This document shows positions 25,525-34,906 of a stretch of DNA of 64,000 nt, piece by piece. Made by a program: the position numbers and the translations under genes. Source of the stretch: DASPSR01 sp035498715 (GTDB lineage Bacteria > Nitrospirota > UBA9217); assembly GCA_035498715.1 (NCBI GenBank), contig DATJZV010000186.1, forward strand, positions 6,369-70,368, given 5' to 3'. Numbering within the stretch: position 1 is the stretch's first letter; every line of letters begins with the position of its first letter. The notes below the pieces were generated by a model, which ran no database searches, was not told the origin of the DNA, and saw nothing but the letters and a program-made list of their open reading frames with translations.

Positions 25525-26787
25525 ATGCATGACTTTGTCTATAAAAATGGAGAGCTATACTGCGAAGGGGTTTCTGTCAAAAGCGTGGCTCAGCGGGTTG
25601 GAACGCCGTTCTACCTCTACAGCAGCAATACGCTGGTGAGGCATTATCAGGCCTTCGACAGCGCCTTTGCGGGCGTTCCTCATATTATCTGCTTTGCGCT
25701 CAAGTCGAACCCGAACGGCGCGATTCTCAGGTTGCTCGGCAGGGAGGGCGCGGGTGCGGACATCGTTTCGGGCGGGGAACTTTTCCGCACGCTCCGTGTG
25801 GGAATCGATCCGAAGAAGGTCGTGTACGCAGGGGTGGGCAAGCGCAGGGATGAGATCGAGTATGCGCTCAAGGCCGATATTCTCATGTTCAACGTCGAGT
25901 CCGGTGAGGAGCTCCTTGCGATAGAACATGCTGCAAAGGACATGGGTGTGATGGCACGCATCGCGCTTCGCGTGAATCCGAACATCGACCCCAAGACACA
26001 CGCGTATATCTCTACGGGGCTCAAAGAGAACAAATTCGGAATCCCGATCGAGCAGGCGCTGGAATACTACCAGATGGCCAAGTCTCTCTCTCACGTAGAA
26101 GTGACGGGAATCCACCAGCACATAGGTTCTCAGATTACCGAGATCCAGCCGTTCGTGGATGCGCTCGAAAAACTCGTAGGGTTCGTCAGCGAGCTCAGGT
26201 CCGCAGGGTTGGACATCCAGTTCATTAATATCGGTGGTGGGCTGGGCATAACGTACAAGGACGAGACACCGCCGCACCCCAAGGAACTTGCGAAGGCAAT
26301 CCAGCCGCTCCTCAGAAAGGCCGGGTGCACTCTGGTGCTGGAGCCGGGCCGGGCCATCGTTGGCAACGCAGGTATCCTCGTGACGAGCGCCCTCTATCAC
26401 AAAGACAGCGGCGAGAAACGGTTCCTGATCGTCGATGCAGGCATGAACGACCTCATCAGGCCGAGCCTCTATGAGGCTTACCACGAGATAAAATCCGTGT
26501 CGGAGCCTGCATCTCCCGTGAATACTGTGCTCGATGTGGTGGGGCCGATTTGCGAGTCCGGCGATTTCCTCGCTAAGGAGCGGGAGATGCCCGAGGTAAA
26601 GCAAGGAGAGCTTCTCGCGGTCATGGGCGCGGGAGCATACGGCTTTGCGATGTCCTCGAATTATAATTCACGGCCGCGCGTTGCCGAAATCATGGTCAAG
26701 GGAAGCGAGTATTACATCGTGCGAGAACGCGAGACCTATAGCGACCTCATCAGGGGTGAAAAGGTCCCGCGGTGGTTGGAAGGGTGA
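25525..26787 (+). CDS. lysA: Diaminopimelate decarboxylase
   Basis: Converts meso-diaminopimelate to lysine with PLP. Lys60 in CFALKSNPN is the Schiff-base lysine, INIGGGLGI is the glycine loop that holds the phosphate, and GPICESGDFLA contains the catalytic cysteine. The 420-residue length is typical. ATG 25525 (MHDF) is chosen; an upstream TTG falls in AT-rich spacer sequence. It opens a lysA-dapF-dapA-dapB-dapL run. Confidence 0.96.
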   Translation: MHDFVYKNGELYCEGVSVKSVAQRVGTPFYLYSSNTLVRHYQAFDSAFAGVPHIICFALKSNPNGAILRLLGREGAGADIVSGGELFRTLRVGIDPKKVVYAGVGKRRDEIEYALKADILMFNVESGEELLAIEHAAKDMGVMARIALRVNPNIDPKTHAYISTGLKENKFGIPIEQALEYYQMAKSLSHVEVTGIHQHIGSQITEIQPFVDALEKLVGFVSELRSAGLDIQFINIGGGLGITYKDETPPHPKELAKAIQPLLRKAGCTLVLEPGRAIVGNAGILVTSALYHKDSGEKRFLIVDAGMNDLIRPSLYEAYHEIKSVSEPASPVNTVLDVVGPICESGDFLAKEREMPEVKQGELLAVMGAGAYGFAMSSNYNSRPRVAEIMVKGSEYYIVRERETYSDLIRGEKVPRWLEG

Positions 26788-26905
26788 GAGACAAGCACCA
26801 AATTTCAATAATCAAAATTCAAGCATGTTGTACCATGCTGGATTGCAAAATTGGAGCTCATTTATAAACTGTGATTTGATGAATTTGTCATCCGAGAGAC
26901 TGTAC

Positions 26906-27718
26906 ATGAAGAAGATACCTTTTTACAAAATGCAGGGGAACGGGAACGATTTCATCCTGATCGATAACCGCAGGGGCGTCTTGCAGGGGAAGAACCTGAC
27001 CGGGCTGGCAAAGCAGGTTTGCCATCGGAACCGTTCAGTCGGCGCTGACGGGCTCATCGTGGTCGTTCCTTCGAAGAAGGCCGACTTCAAGTGGCGGTTC
27101 TTCAATTCCGACGGAAGCGAGGCCGAGATGTGCGGAAACGGTTCGCGCTGCGCCGCGCGGTTCGCATACCTTAAGAAGATCGCAAAGAAGAACATGACCT
27201 TCGAAACGCTCGCGGGGATCATCCATGCCGTAGTGAATAAGGACACGGTCAGGGTGCAGCTCACGAATGCATACGGATTGCGCACGAATATAGCGGTACC
27301 TCTTGACCGCGGCACGCGCACCGGACACTTTATCAACACTGGCGTCCCCCATCTTGTTTACCTCTCAGACCATCTTGATGCAGAAGATGTGGATGGAGTG
27401 GGCAGAAAAACGCGACAGCATGAGATCTTCAAACCCGGCGGTACAAACGTGAACTTCGTTCAGATAGACGGTCCGCACAGGCTTCGGATCAGAACGTACG
27501 AGCGCGGGGTCGAGGGAGAGACCCTTGCCTGCGGAACCGGCGCGGTGGCCGCAGCGCTTATCGCAGCAGCCCTGCGCAAGGTATCGTCACCGGCAACCGT
27601 GATGACCAAGGGTGGCGATAGGCTGGTTGTTTCGTTCAAGCGAGAAGGCGAACAGTTTACGGACCTACACCTCGAAGGCAAGGCAGAGGTTGTGTGCGAA
27701 GGGATGCTCTATATCTAA
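26906..27718 (+). CDS. dapF: Diaminopimelate epimerase
   Basis: Interconverts LL- and meso-diaminopimelate by a two-cysteine mechanism without cofactor. Cys76 in AEMCGNGSRC and Cys209 in LACGTGAVA are the acid-base pair. The protein starts MKKIPFYKMQGNGNDF, a textbook beginning, and is 270 residues long. The open frame extends upstream over lysA, but this ATG matches homologs. It is needed here because the DapL route yields the LL isomer. Confidence 0.96.
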   Translation: MKKIPFYKMQGNGNDFILIDNRRGVLQGKNLTGLAKQVCHRNRSVGADGLIVVVPSKKADFKWRFFNSDGSEAEMCGNGSRCAARFAYLKKIAKKNMTFETLAGIIHAVVNKDTVRVQLTNAYGLRTNIAVPLDRGTRTGHFINTGVPHLVYLSDHLDAEDVDGVGRKTRQHEIFKPGGTNVNFVQIDGPHRLRIRTYERGVEGETLACGTGAVAAALIAAALRKVSSPATVMTKGGDRLVVSFKREGEQFTDLHLEGKAEVVCEGMLYI

Positions 27719-27721
27719 GAA

Positions 27722-27842
27722 TCATCACTTCAGAGAACGCAGAGAAAATCAAGGACGAAACACTTTTTTTGACGGGATTTACAAAATCATATATTAAGGA
27801 CATCTGATCCGCTGTTATCCTGTTAATCCTGATTAAAATAGC
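27722..27842. repeat. Dispersed intergenic repeat cluster
   Basis: The dapF-dapA spacer carries CAGAGAACGCAGAGAAAATC followed by GACGGGATTTACA and CTGTTATCCTGTTAATCC. These are phrases of the same degenerate family seen near 885, 22840, 31310 and 32626. Confidence 0.45.
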
Positions 27843-27854
27843 AAGGAGGCTGCT

Positions 27855-28727
27855 ATGTTCAAAGGTTCAATGGTTGCTATAGTCACCCCGTTCAAGAATG
27901 GCAAGGTAGATGAAAAGGCTCTCGGGGATCTCATCGAGTTTCACCTTAAAAACGGCACGGACGTGATTGTACCGTGCGGCACCACTGGTGAATCAGCCAC
28001 GCTCTCCCACGAGGAACACCACCGGGTAGTGGAATTCACGGTCAGGGCGGTGAACAAACGAGTACCCGTGGTCGCGGGTGCGGGGTCGAATAGCACTGAG
28101 GAAACCGTCGACCTGACGAAATACGCCAAGAAGGCGGGTGCCGACGGCGTGCTGCTCATTACCCCGTATTACAACAAACCGACGCAGGAAGGACTCTATC
28201 AGCATTTCAGGAAGATAGCGGAATCCGTGGAAATCCCTATCGTTCTTTATAATGTGCCGGGACGCACGGGAGTGAACATGCTTCCGGCGACGGTGGCTCG
28301 TCTCCGCACGATCAAGAATATCGTTGGGCTCAAGGAAGCCACCGGCGATATGAAGCAGGTCAGCGAGATTATCCGGCTTTGCGGCAGGGATTTCGACGTG
28401 ATCTCGGGCGATGATTACACCACGCTGCCGCTGCTCTGCCTAGGCGGTGTGGGAGCCATCTCGGTTACGGCCAACGTGGTGCCGGCCGACGCAGCCAGAA
28501 TGTTCGATGCCTTTTTCGGGGGGAAGATGGAGGAGGCGCTTAAGATCCATTATAAAATGGAGCCGCTCCATGGCGCAATGTTCATCGAGACGAACCCGAT
28601 CCCGGTGAAGACATCGCTTGCGCTCATGGGCAAGATCACGGAAGAATTCCGCCTGCCGCTTTGTCCTATGGCCGAGGTGAACAAAGAGAAGCTTAGGAAA
28701 TCGCTTAAGGACTACGGGCTGATCTGA
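27855..28727 (+). CDS. dapA: 4-hydroxy-tetrahydrodipicolinate synthase
   Basis: Condenses pyruvate with aspartate semialdehyde, the first committed step of the DAP/lysine pathway. Lys160 in IVGLKEATGD forms the Schiff base, Tyr132 in LYNVPGRTG is the proton relay, and CGTTGES at 41-47 lines the active site. Length of 290 residues is normal. AAGGAGG precedes the ATG at good spacing. Feedback inhibition by lysine is usual for the family. Confidence 0.97.
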   Translation: MFKGSMVAIVTPFKNGKVDEKALGDLIEFHLKNGTDVIVPCGTTGESATLSHEEHHRVVEFTVRAVNKRVPVVAGAGSNSTEETVDLTKYAKKAGADGVLLITPYYNKPTQEGLYQHFRKIAESVEIPIVLYNVPGRTGVNMLPATVARLRTIKNIVGLKEATGDMKQVSEIIRLCGRDFDVISGDDYTTLPLLCLGGVGAISVTANVVPADAARMFDAFFGGKMEEALKIHYKMEPLHGAMFIETNPIPVKTSLALMGKITEEFRLPLCPMAEVNKEKLRKSLKDYGLI

Positions 28728-28867
28728 CTCGAAACCTTTCACTACTGGAGACATAGAGCGCATAAGGCGGATGGCGGCAGTGAGTTTAACGCTATGCGCC
28801 ACGCGCTCTGCCCGGACAGAACCAGTTGCACAGCGCTCTCAGCGGTAAACAATAAGGAGTAAAAACC

Positions 28868-29677
28868 ATGATTAAAGCAGTCGTAGCCGGCGCTGCCGGT
28901 AGGATGGGTTCGCGGATCATCAACGTGCTCTCGACCTCGGAAGGCATCCGCCTTTCGGCAGCTGTCGAGCGAAAGGCGCATCCCCTCGTGGGTCAGGACT
29001 CCTGCGGCCCGGCCGGGCTCCCTGGAGGAGGTGTTCTGACGGTGATCACGGACGACCTCGTTGCCGCGCTCAAGGCCGGGGACGTGCTCATCGACTTTAC
29101 CCTCCCCGAAACAAGCCTTGAACATATCAAGACCTGCGCGGACCTGGGCAAGCCGCTTGTGGTCGGTACAACCGGATTCTCCAAAGAGCAGATGGGAGAG
29201 ATCAACAAGCAAGTTCAGAAGATCCCCTGCGTGCTCTCCCCGAACATGAGTATCGGGGTGAACCTTTGCTTCAAGATCCTTGCAGAGATCGCCAAGACCA
29301 TCGGCGAGGATTATGATATGGAAATCGTTGAGGCCCACCATCGCATGAAGAAGGACGCACCCTCTGGCACGGCCATGAAAATGGCCCAGGTCATCGCCCA
29401 GGCCGTGAACAGGAACCTGGACGAGGTCGGCGTTTACGCACGCAAGGGCATGATCGGCGAGCGTTCCAAGAAAGAAATCGGTATCCAGACCCTTCGTGCT
29501 GGTGACATTGTGGGCGAGCACACGGTGATGTTCGCGGGCAAGGGTGAACGCATCGAGATCACGCACCGGGCGCACAGCAGGGACACCTTTGCCGCCGGTG
29601 CGGTGCGCGCGGCAAAGTGGGTCGTCGGCAAGAAGCCCGGCCTCTACGATATGCAGGATGTACTGGGTCTGAAGTAA
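28868..29677 (+). CDS. dapB: 4-hydroxy-tetrahydrodipicolinate reductase
   Basis: Reduces the DapA product to tetrahydrodipicolinate with NAD(P)H. GAAGRMGS at 8-15 binds the nucleotide, and EAHHRMKKDAPSGTA holds catalytic His157 and His158 with Lys162. The protein is 269 residues. AAGGAG lies upstream. The 140-bp spacer before it contains a GCGCATA/TATGCGC inverted repeat flanked by AGAGCGC/GCGCTCT that may form a hairpin between dapA and dapB. Confidence 0.97.
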   Translation: MIKAVVAGAAGRMGSRIINVLSTSEGIRLSAAVERKAHPLVGQDSCGPAGLPGGGVLTVITDDLVAALKAGDVLIDFTLPETSLEHIKTCADLGKPLVVGTTGFSKEQMGEINKQVQKIPCVLSPNMSIGVNLCFKILAEIAKTIGEDYDMEIVEAHHRMKKDAPSGTAMKMAQVIAQAVNRNLDEVGVYARKGMIGERSKKEIGIQTLRAGDIVGEHTVMFAGKGERIEITHRAHSRDTFAAGAVRAAKWVVGKKPGLYDMQDVLGLK

Positions 29678-29743
29678 CAAAAGTCGAAAGACAGAGGAAT
29701 GGGGTAAGATGCACGGCATCTATTGCCGGTAAGGAGTTTGATA

Positions 29744-30487
29744 ATGAAAAGAGGTTTGGTCATCATGATTGGGGGACTTTTCTTGCTCGCACCGCTCACG
29801 TCTGGGGCATTTTCTTCGGAGCATCCGGGCTGCGGCGGGGATTGCAAGGAATGCCACACGCTAGAGAAAAAAGACGCTGAGAAAATCTTGAAAAAGATCC
29901 TCCCGGCAGGTTCCCTGCTGGATGTGAAACTTTCTCCTGTCGGAGGCCTGTGGCAGCTGGATGTCGAGGCCGAAGGCAAACGCGGGTCATTGTACCTTGA
30001 TTTCTCACGGAAGCATTTGATCAACGGCCAGATCATTTCGCTTGAGGCGGGGAAGGTCAATTTCTCGAAGATATCGCTCAACGAGGCGCTGGTCATGGGG
30101 CAGAAGACCGCAAAGAAAAAGATTGTGGTGTTCACGGACCCTGATTGTCCTTTCTGCAAGAAACTGCATGAGGAAATTAAGCAGGTTCTGGCAAAGCGAA
30201 CCGATGTCGCATTCTATGTCATCCCATATCCGCTCCCGATGCATAAGGATGCGTATAAAAAGGTACAGTCTATTCTGTGTGGGAAATCGATTGAGCTCCT
30301 CGATGACGCGTTCTCCGGTAAGGCATTGCCAGAGCCTGTGTGCCCCAACGAACAGGTGGAAAAGAATATTGCGCTTGCCAAAGAACTTGGGTTCAATGGA
30401 ACGCCAACGCTCGTACGGGACGACGGGACCGTGCTCAGCGGGTATCGCCCCGCCGAACAGCTTTCCGAGTGGATTGACGAAAAATAG
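29744..30487 (+). CDS. DsbC-like thiol:disulfide protein with N-terminal CXXCH motif
   Basis: A 247-residue exported thioredoxin-fold protein. A signal peptide (about 1-22) precedes CGGDCKECH, which includes CKECH at 34-38, a c-type haem attachment consensus. Residues about 40-115 resemble the DsbC/G dimerisation domain, and the thioredoxin domain carries the redox pair Cys135/Cys138 in DPDCPFCKK with a cis-Pro in GTPTLV. Further cysteines (LCGK, PVCPN) lie in the thioredoxin domain. It could isomerise disulfides or serve in cytochrome maturation in the periplasm. The CKECH pair may bind haem or be a second redox pair; sequence alone does not decide. AAGGAG fixes the start. Confidence 0.85.
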   Translation: MKRGLVIMIGGLFLLAPLTSGAFSSEHPGCGGDCKECHTLEKKDAEKILKKILPAGSLLDVKLSPVGGLWQLDVEAEGKRGSLYLDFSRKHLINGQIISLEAGKVNFSKISLNEALVMGQKTAKKKIVVFTDPDCPFCKKLHEEIKQVLAKRTDVAFYVIPYPLPMHKDAYKKVQSILCGKSIELLDDAFSGKALPEPVCPNEQVEKNIALAKELGFNGTPTLVRDDGTVLSGYRPAEQLSEWIDEK

Positions 30488-30507
30488 GAGCATCTGTCGG
30501 GGCAGGT

Positions 30508-31263
30508 ATGAAACTGATACGATTTCAGGCTCAAGACAGGCCTGCACGGGGCATTCTGAGCGGCAATGAGGTTACGGAGCTCGGTGGTGATTTTTTCACT
30601 CCCTTCAGGACGCTGAAGACAAGCTTTTTATTTTCTCAAATTAAGCTGCTGCCGCCATGCACCCCATCCAAGATCGTGGCCATCGGGCTTAACTACCGTG
30701 ACCATGCGAAAGAGCTGAGTCTCCCGGTGCCGGATACCCCGATCGTATTTCTGAAACCCCCGACAGCGGTGATCGGCCCTGGTGAAGCGGTCTTGTATCC
30801 TGCAACGAGCTCGCAGGTGGACTACGAGGCCGAGCTTGGGGTGGTCATAAAGGATCGGGTCAGGAACATCAGTCCTGCCTCTGCGCGTGACCATATTCTC
30901 GGTTATACGTGCGCAAATGATGTTACGGCGCGGGATCTGCAGAAAAAAGACGGGCAATGGACGCGCGCCAAATCTTTCGACACATTCTGCCCCGTGGGGC
31001 CATGGATCGAGACTGATCTCAACCCGGATGATCTTCTCATCGAGTCGTATCTGAATGGCGAGCTGCGGCAGTCTTCCCGGACATCGCAATTTATATTTAC
31101 GGTAGATTACCTCGTGAGCTTTATCTCGGGGATCATGACGCTTGAGCCTGGCGACCTTATCATCACAGGCACGCCGGCCGGGATCGGGCCTATGAAGCCA
31201 GGCGACGAGATCGAGGTTCGCATCGAGGGGATCGGGAGCCTGAATAACACAGTTAAAAGATAA
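30508..31263 (+). CDS. Fumarylacetoacetate hydrolase family protein
   Basis: A 251-residue metal-dependent hydrolase or decarboxylase of the FAH family. IVAIGLNYRDHAKEL and YEAELGVVI carry the acidic metal ligands, and TGTPAGIGPMKPGD is the conserved C-terminal motif. Members act as acylpyruvases, oxaloacetate decarboxylases or hydratases for aromatic degradation, and the substrate here cannot be named. It lies 20 bp after the DsbC-like gene and before dapL; a link to lysine synthesis is not apparent. Confidence 0.88.
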   Translation: MKLIRFQAQDRPARGILSGNEVTELGGDFFTPFRTLKTSFLFSQIKLLPPCTPSKIVAIGLNYRDHAKELSLPVPDTPIVFLKPPTAVIGPGEAVLYPATSSQVDYEAELGVVIKDRVRNISPASARDHILGYTCANDVTARDLQKKDGQWTRAKSFDTFCPVGPWIETDLNPDDLLIESYLNGELRQSSRTSQFIFTVDYLVSFISGIMTLEPGDLIITGTPAGIGPMKPGDEIEVRIEGIGSLNNTVKR

Positions 31264-31370
31264 AGGTTGGTGCAGATACACTCAGAAAAATCGGATTTCA
31301 AATAATCAAAAAAATCTGCGTTAATCAGTGTCCAACGAATATTATTTCAGGACTGGAGGACTGGGGAGAA

Positions 31371-32615
31371 GTGCAGACAACGGAAGACACCTATATTCAA
31401 TCCCTCTTCGCCGCGCGAATCGGCGGTAATATGTTCGGCAAAGAACAGAAGATCTACAAGTTTGAGAAGATCAAGCGTGCGAAGCGGGCCGCGCTAGCAG
31501 CCCATCCAGAAATGGAGCTTATTGACTTCGGGGTAGGTGAGCCCGATGAGATGGCTTTTCCCGGGGTGGTTCAGACACTCCAGAAGGAGGCGGAAAATCC
31601 GGAGAACCGGGGGTACGCGGACAACGGGATTCAGGAGTTCAAGGATGCATCCGCACGGTACATGCAGAAAGTGTACGGCGTTAACGATATTAACGCTGAA
31701 ACTGAGGTGCTCCATGGCATCGGCAGCAAGCCGGTGCTTGCGATGCTTCCCTCTGTCTTCATCAATCCCGGCGACGTGACGCTCATGACCGTGCCGGGGT
31801 ATCCCGTCATGGGGACGCATACCCGCTGGTATGGAGGCGAGGTGGTGAACTTGCCGCTCCTCGAAAAGAACGGATTTCTGCCAGATCTCGATTCAATCCC
31901 TGCGGATGTGAAAAAAAGAGCGAAGCTCCTCTACCTCAATTATCCCAACAATCCGACTGGCGCCGGCGCGACGAAAGCATTTTTCGAAAAAGCGGTACGC
32001 TTCGCTAAGGAAAACGGAATCATCGTAGTGCACGATGCAGCTTATTCAGCGCTAACCTATGGCGCCAAGCCGCTCTCATTCCTGTCAGTGGATGGCGCAA
32101 AGGATGTGGGCGTCGAGATCCACTCTCTGTCCAAGGCTTACAATATGACTGGCTGGCGCCTCGCCTTTGTCGTGGGGAACGAGCGAGTGATCGCAGGCTA
32201 TGGGAATGTGAAGGACAACTATGACTCCGGGCAGTTCAAGGCCATCCAGAAGGCAGGGGTGTATGCGCTCGAGCATCCCGAGATCACCGACGAGATCATT
32301 GCCAAGTATGAACGCAGGCTGCGTGCAATGACGGGAGTGCTTGCCGAGATGGGCTTCTCGGCAAAGATGCCAGTCGGCACTTTTTACCTCTATGTGAAGA
32401 TACCAAAGGGGGTCAAAAAGGGCAGGAGGTTTGCTAATGCTGAAGAGTTCTCAGAGTTCCTCATTACGGCGAAGCTCATTAGCACGGTGCCCTGGGACGA
32501 TGCGGGCTCTTATCTGCGCTTTTCTGCCACCTTCGAGTCCAAAGGCAGGGCTGATGAGCAGCGGGTACTCGAGGAGTTCAAGAAGCGGATGGGAGGGCTG
32601 CAGTTCGAGTTTTAG
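31371..32615 (+). CDS. dapL: LL-diaminopimelate aminotransferase
   Basis: Converts tetrahydrodipicolinate directly to LL-diaminopimelate with glutamate, bypassing the acylated intermediates. The protein is a fold-type I PLP aminotransferase; HSLSKAYNMTGWRLAFV holds the PLP lysine and YPNNPTGAGA the substrate-binding segment. FGVGEPDEMAFP near the N-terminus is typical. The GTG start at 31371 gives 414 residues with GGGGAGA upstream; an internal ATG at 31431 is an alternative. Its place after dapA/dapB and before folK supports DapL over a generic aminotransferase. Confidence 0.9.
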   Translation: MQTTEDTYIQSLFAARIGGNMFGKEQKIYKFEKIKRAKRAALAAHPEMELIDFGVGEPDEMAFPGVVQTLQKEAENPENRGYADNGIQEFKDASARYMQKVYGVNDINAETEVLHGIGSKPVLAMLPSVFINPGDVTLMTVPGYPVMGTHTRWYGGEVVNLPLLEKNGFLPDLDSIPADVKKRAKLLYLNYPNNPTGAGATKAFFEKAVRFAKENGIIVVHDAAYSALTYGAKPLSFLSVDGAKDVGVEIHSLSKAYNMTGWRLAFVVGNERVIAGYGNVKDNYDSGQFKAIQKAGVYALEHPEITDEIIAKYERRLRAMTGVLAEMGFSAKMPVGTFYLYVKIPKGVKKGRRFANAEEFSEFLITAKLISTVPWDDAGSYLRFSATFESKGRADEQRVLEEFKKRMGGLQFEF

Positions 32616-32621
32616 AACCGA

Positions 32622-32752
32622 AGGACATTTCACCGCAGAGGATGCTGAGAAACAAGTAGAGCATGAATGGCACGCATTAACGAATCACACGAATAATTCA
32701 AGTAGAAACCTGTAAAGCTATCGTTCGTGACATTCGAACTATTCGAAGAATT
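32622..32752. repeat. Dispersed intergenic repeat cluster before folK
   Basis: CATTTCACCGCAGAGGATGCTGAG, then ACGCATTAACGAATCACACGAATAATTC, then TCGTTCGTGACATTCG fill the spacer after dapL. The first phrase recurs almost exactly at 48833 (ATTTCACCGCAGAGGGCGCCG). The family is described under the findings. Confidence 0.55.
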
Positions 32753-32789
32753 CATGTTAAATTTTGCCACCGAATTCTCTGCGTTGTCT

Positions 32790-33311
32790 ATGGAAATCGT
32801 GAACTATCCTATACCCACCATTGCATACATCGGCGTCGGATCGAACGTGGGCGACAGGGAGGCCAACTGCCGGAAGGCCTTTGAGCTTTTGGCGGACACA
32901 GGCCGGGTCATCAGCGTTTCCTCCCTGTACCGCACCGAGCCTGTGGGATATAAGGAGCAGGAAGATTTTATCAACGCTGTAGTCTCTATCGAGACCGATT
33001 TATCTGCGAGAGAACTGCTTGATGCCTGTCGTGCTATCGAGGGCAGGCTGGGTCGCAAGCGCACACTGCGGTGGGGACCGCGCACTATTGATCTCGACAT
33101 CCTATTGTATGGAGACCAGATAATGAACCAGCCGCACCTTGTAATCCCCCACCCGTTGATGACAACGAGAAAATTCGTGCTTGTACCGCTTGTCGAGATT
33201 GCCCCCGAGGTGATGCATCCCGTCTTGCATAAAACAGCGGAGCAGCTTCTCCGCGAATTGAAGGACACCTCCACAGTCATGAAATGCAGGTCAGACCGCA
33301 AAACGCCATGA
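32790..33311 (+). CDS. folK: HPPK: 6-hydroxymethyl-dihydropterin pyrophosphokinase
   Basis: Transfers pyrophosphate from ATP to 6-hydroxymethyl-7,8-dihydropterin in folate synthesis. The signatures AYIGVGSNVGDRE, YRTEPVGYKEQEDFINAV and LGRKRTLRWGPRTIDLDILLY with the catalytic DLD are complete. Starts at GTG 32727, ATG 32754 and ATG 32790 are in frame; the last is chosen because the others fall in repeat-like sequence and similarity begins after it. The TGA overlaps the ATG of the kinase gene (ATGA). Confidence 0.93.
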   Translation: MEIVNYPIPTIAYIGVGSNVGDREANCRKAFELLADTGRVISVSSLYRTEPVGYKEQEDFINAVVSIETDLSARELLDACRAIEGRLGRKRTLRWGPRTIDLDILLYGDQIMNQPHLVIPHPLMTTRKFVLVPLVEIAPEVMHPVLHKTAEQLLRELKDTSTVMKCRSDRKTP

Positions 33312-33973
33312 GCCAGAAACCAGCCTTGAGCCATACCCGTTACATTGTGACCGAAGGCCCGATTGGCGTGGGGAAGACGAGCCTCACCAGCCTGCTCGCC
33401 GAGGAACTCGGCGCACGCCTGATCCTGGAGCGCGCCGAAGACAATCCCTTCCTCACGGATTTTTACAAGGACCCTCCCCGGTACCGTTTCCAGACACAGA
33501 CATTCTTTCTCCTAAACCGCTTCGCCCAACAGGAAGAGATGCTTCAGCCTGACCTTTTCACGCGGATCACGATCAGCGACTACCTTTTTGCCAAGGACCG
33601 GATATTCGCCTACCTCAACCTCGACGACCATGAACTCGCCCTCTATGAACAGATATATAATATACTTGAACCAAAGGTCGCGAAGCCTGACCTAGTCATT
33701 TTCCTTCAGGCAGACACAGATACGCTCCTCCGCAGGATCAAACAACGCGGCAGGTCCTTTGAGAAGGATGTGGACCGGGATTACATCGCGGCGGTGAACG
33801 AGGCGTATAATCAGTACTTCTTCCATTACTCTGAAACGCCTCTTCTCGTCATTAACACCTCGGACATTGATTTCGTGAATCGGCGGGAGGACCTCAATGA
33901 TCTCCTCAAACAGGTCCTGAACATGAAGCAAGGCATTCAGTACTATGTTCCGAAGTCGCGGGGGAAAAAGTAA
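33308..33973 (+). CDS. Deoxynucleoside kinase (dGK/dAK type)
   Basis: Phosphorylates deoxynucleosides for salvage. The 221-residue protein has the P-loop GPIGVGKTS at 17-25, the DRY-like motif region SDYLFAKDRIFAYLNL, and the lid KQRGRSFEKDVDRDYI, as in bacterial deoxyguanosine/deoxyadenosine kinases. It overlaps folK by four bases, so translation is probably coupled. The folK-kinase-pan gene order is common in bacteria. Confidence 0.9.
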   Translation: MSQKPALSHTRYIVTEGPIGVGKTSLTSLLAEELGARLILERAEDNPFLTDFYKDPPRYRFQTQTFFLLNRFAQQEEMLQPDLFTRITISDYLFAKDRIFAYLNLDDHELALYEQIYNILEPKVAKPDLVIFLQADTDTLLRRIKQRGRSFEKDVDRDYIAAVNEAYNQYFFHYSETPLLVINTSDIDFVNRREDLNDLLKQVLNMKQGIQYYVPKSRGKK

Positions 33974-34024
33974 GCCCGCGCGGGACAAAGACCCAGGGGC
34001 AGAAAAGAAGTCAAGCATAGTAAC

Positions 34025-34867
34025 ATGGAGATAATCACTTCCTTATCCGACATGCAATCCTTTTCCGAGTTGCTCCGGAAACAAGGAAAGGCCATCGGCC
34101 TCGTACCAACGATGGGGTTCCTGCACGAAGGGCACCTCTCGCTCGTGCGGGATGCGCGCCACGCGTGCGACATCGTGGTCGTGAGCATCTTCGTGAACCC
34201 GACGCAGTTTGGGCCGAATGAGGACCTGAGCCGCTATCCCCGCGATATCGAAGGAGACCGAAAGAAATGCGGGTCCTCAGGCGTCGATATCCTCTTCATG
34301 CCCGCGGACAAGGAGATGTACCCCGAAAAACCGACAGTGTTCGTCACTGTTGAGGGGATATCCGATATCCTTGAAGGCGAGATCCGGCCGGGCCACTTCC
34401 GTGGCGTTGCAACAGTTGTGGCCAAGCTCCTTCATATAGTGAAACCGAACAAGGCGTTCTTCGGCCAGAAGGATTTCCAGCAGTGTGTCGTGATTAAGCG
34501 GATGGTTAAAGGACTGAACATGGATGTGGACATCATTGTCCGTCCAACTGTGCGCGAACCGGACGGCCTGGCTATGAGTTCCCGGAACAGTTATCTTAAA
34601 GCTGATGAGCGGCATGCAGCAGCGGTTCTCTATCGCGCGCTCTTCGCAGCTCGCGACCTTTACACAGCGGGGGCAAAGGAACCGGAAAAACTCAAGCAGA
34701 AAATGCGGGCTGTGATCCTTGCGGAGCAAGGTGTGGGGATTGATTATGTAGAGGTCGCTGATCCGGAAACGCTGGCTCCGCTCGATACGGCGCGTGACAA
34801 CATGATCCTGCTTGTCGCGGCACGCCTCGGGAAGACGAGGTTGATCGACAATCTTCTTATCCCGTGA
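34025..34867 (+). CDS. panC: Pantothenate synthetase
   Basis: Ligates pantoate and beta-alanine through a pantoyl adenylate, completing vitamin B5 synthesis. PTMGFLHEGHLSLV holds the HIGH-like ATP motif (34-37), FVNPTQFGPNEDLSRYPR and FFGQKDFQQ are family signatures, and AMSSRNSYL is the KMSKS-like loop. Length of 280 residues is normal. panB is not in this window. It ends 40 bp from the convergent RNase G gene. Confidence 0.96.
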   Translation: MEIITSLSDMQSFSELLRKQGKAIGLVPTMGFLHEGHLSLVRDARHACDIVVVSIFVNPTQFGPNEDLSRYPRDIEGDRKKCGSSGVDILFMPADKEMYPEKPTVFVTVEGISDILEGEIRPGHFRGVATVVAKLLHIVKPNKAFFGQKDFQQCVVIKRMVKGLNMDVDIIVRPTVREPDGLAMSSRNSYLKADERHAAAVLYRALFAARDLYTAGAKEPEKLKQKMRAVILAEQGVGIDYVEVADPETLAPLDTARDNMILLVAARLGKTRLIDNLLIP

Positions 34868-34906
34868 CTATGATATCAGGGATGTTGCAATCTTCCCTTT
34901 CCGAGA

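Noticed and set aside
25555..26604. 349-codon minus-strand open frame
   Set aside because: Antisense to lysA; arises from the G+C-rich codon pattern of the real gene.
28742..29719. 325-codon minus-strand open frame
   Set aside because: Antisense to dapB, which has all its catalytic motifs.
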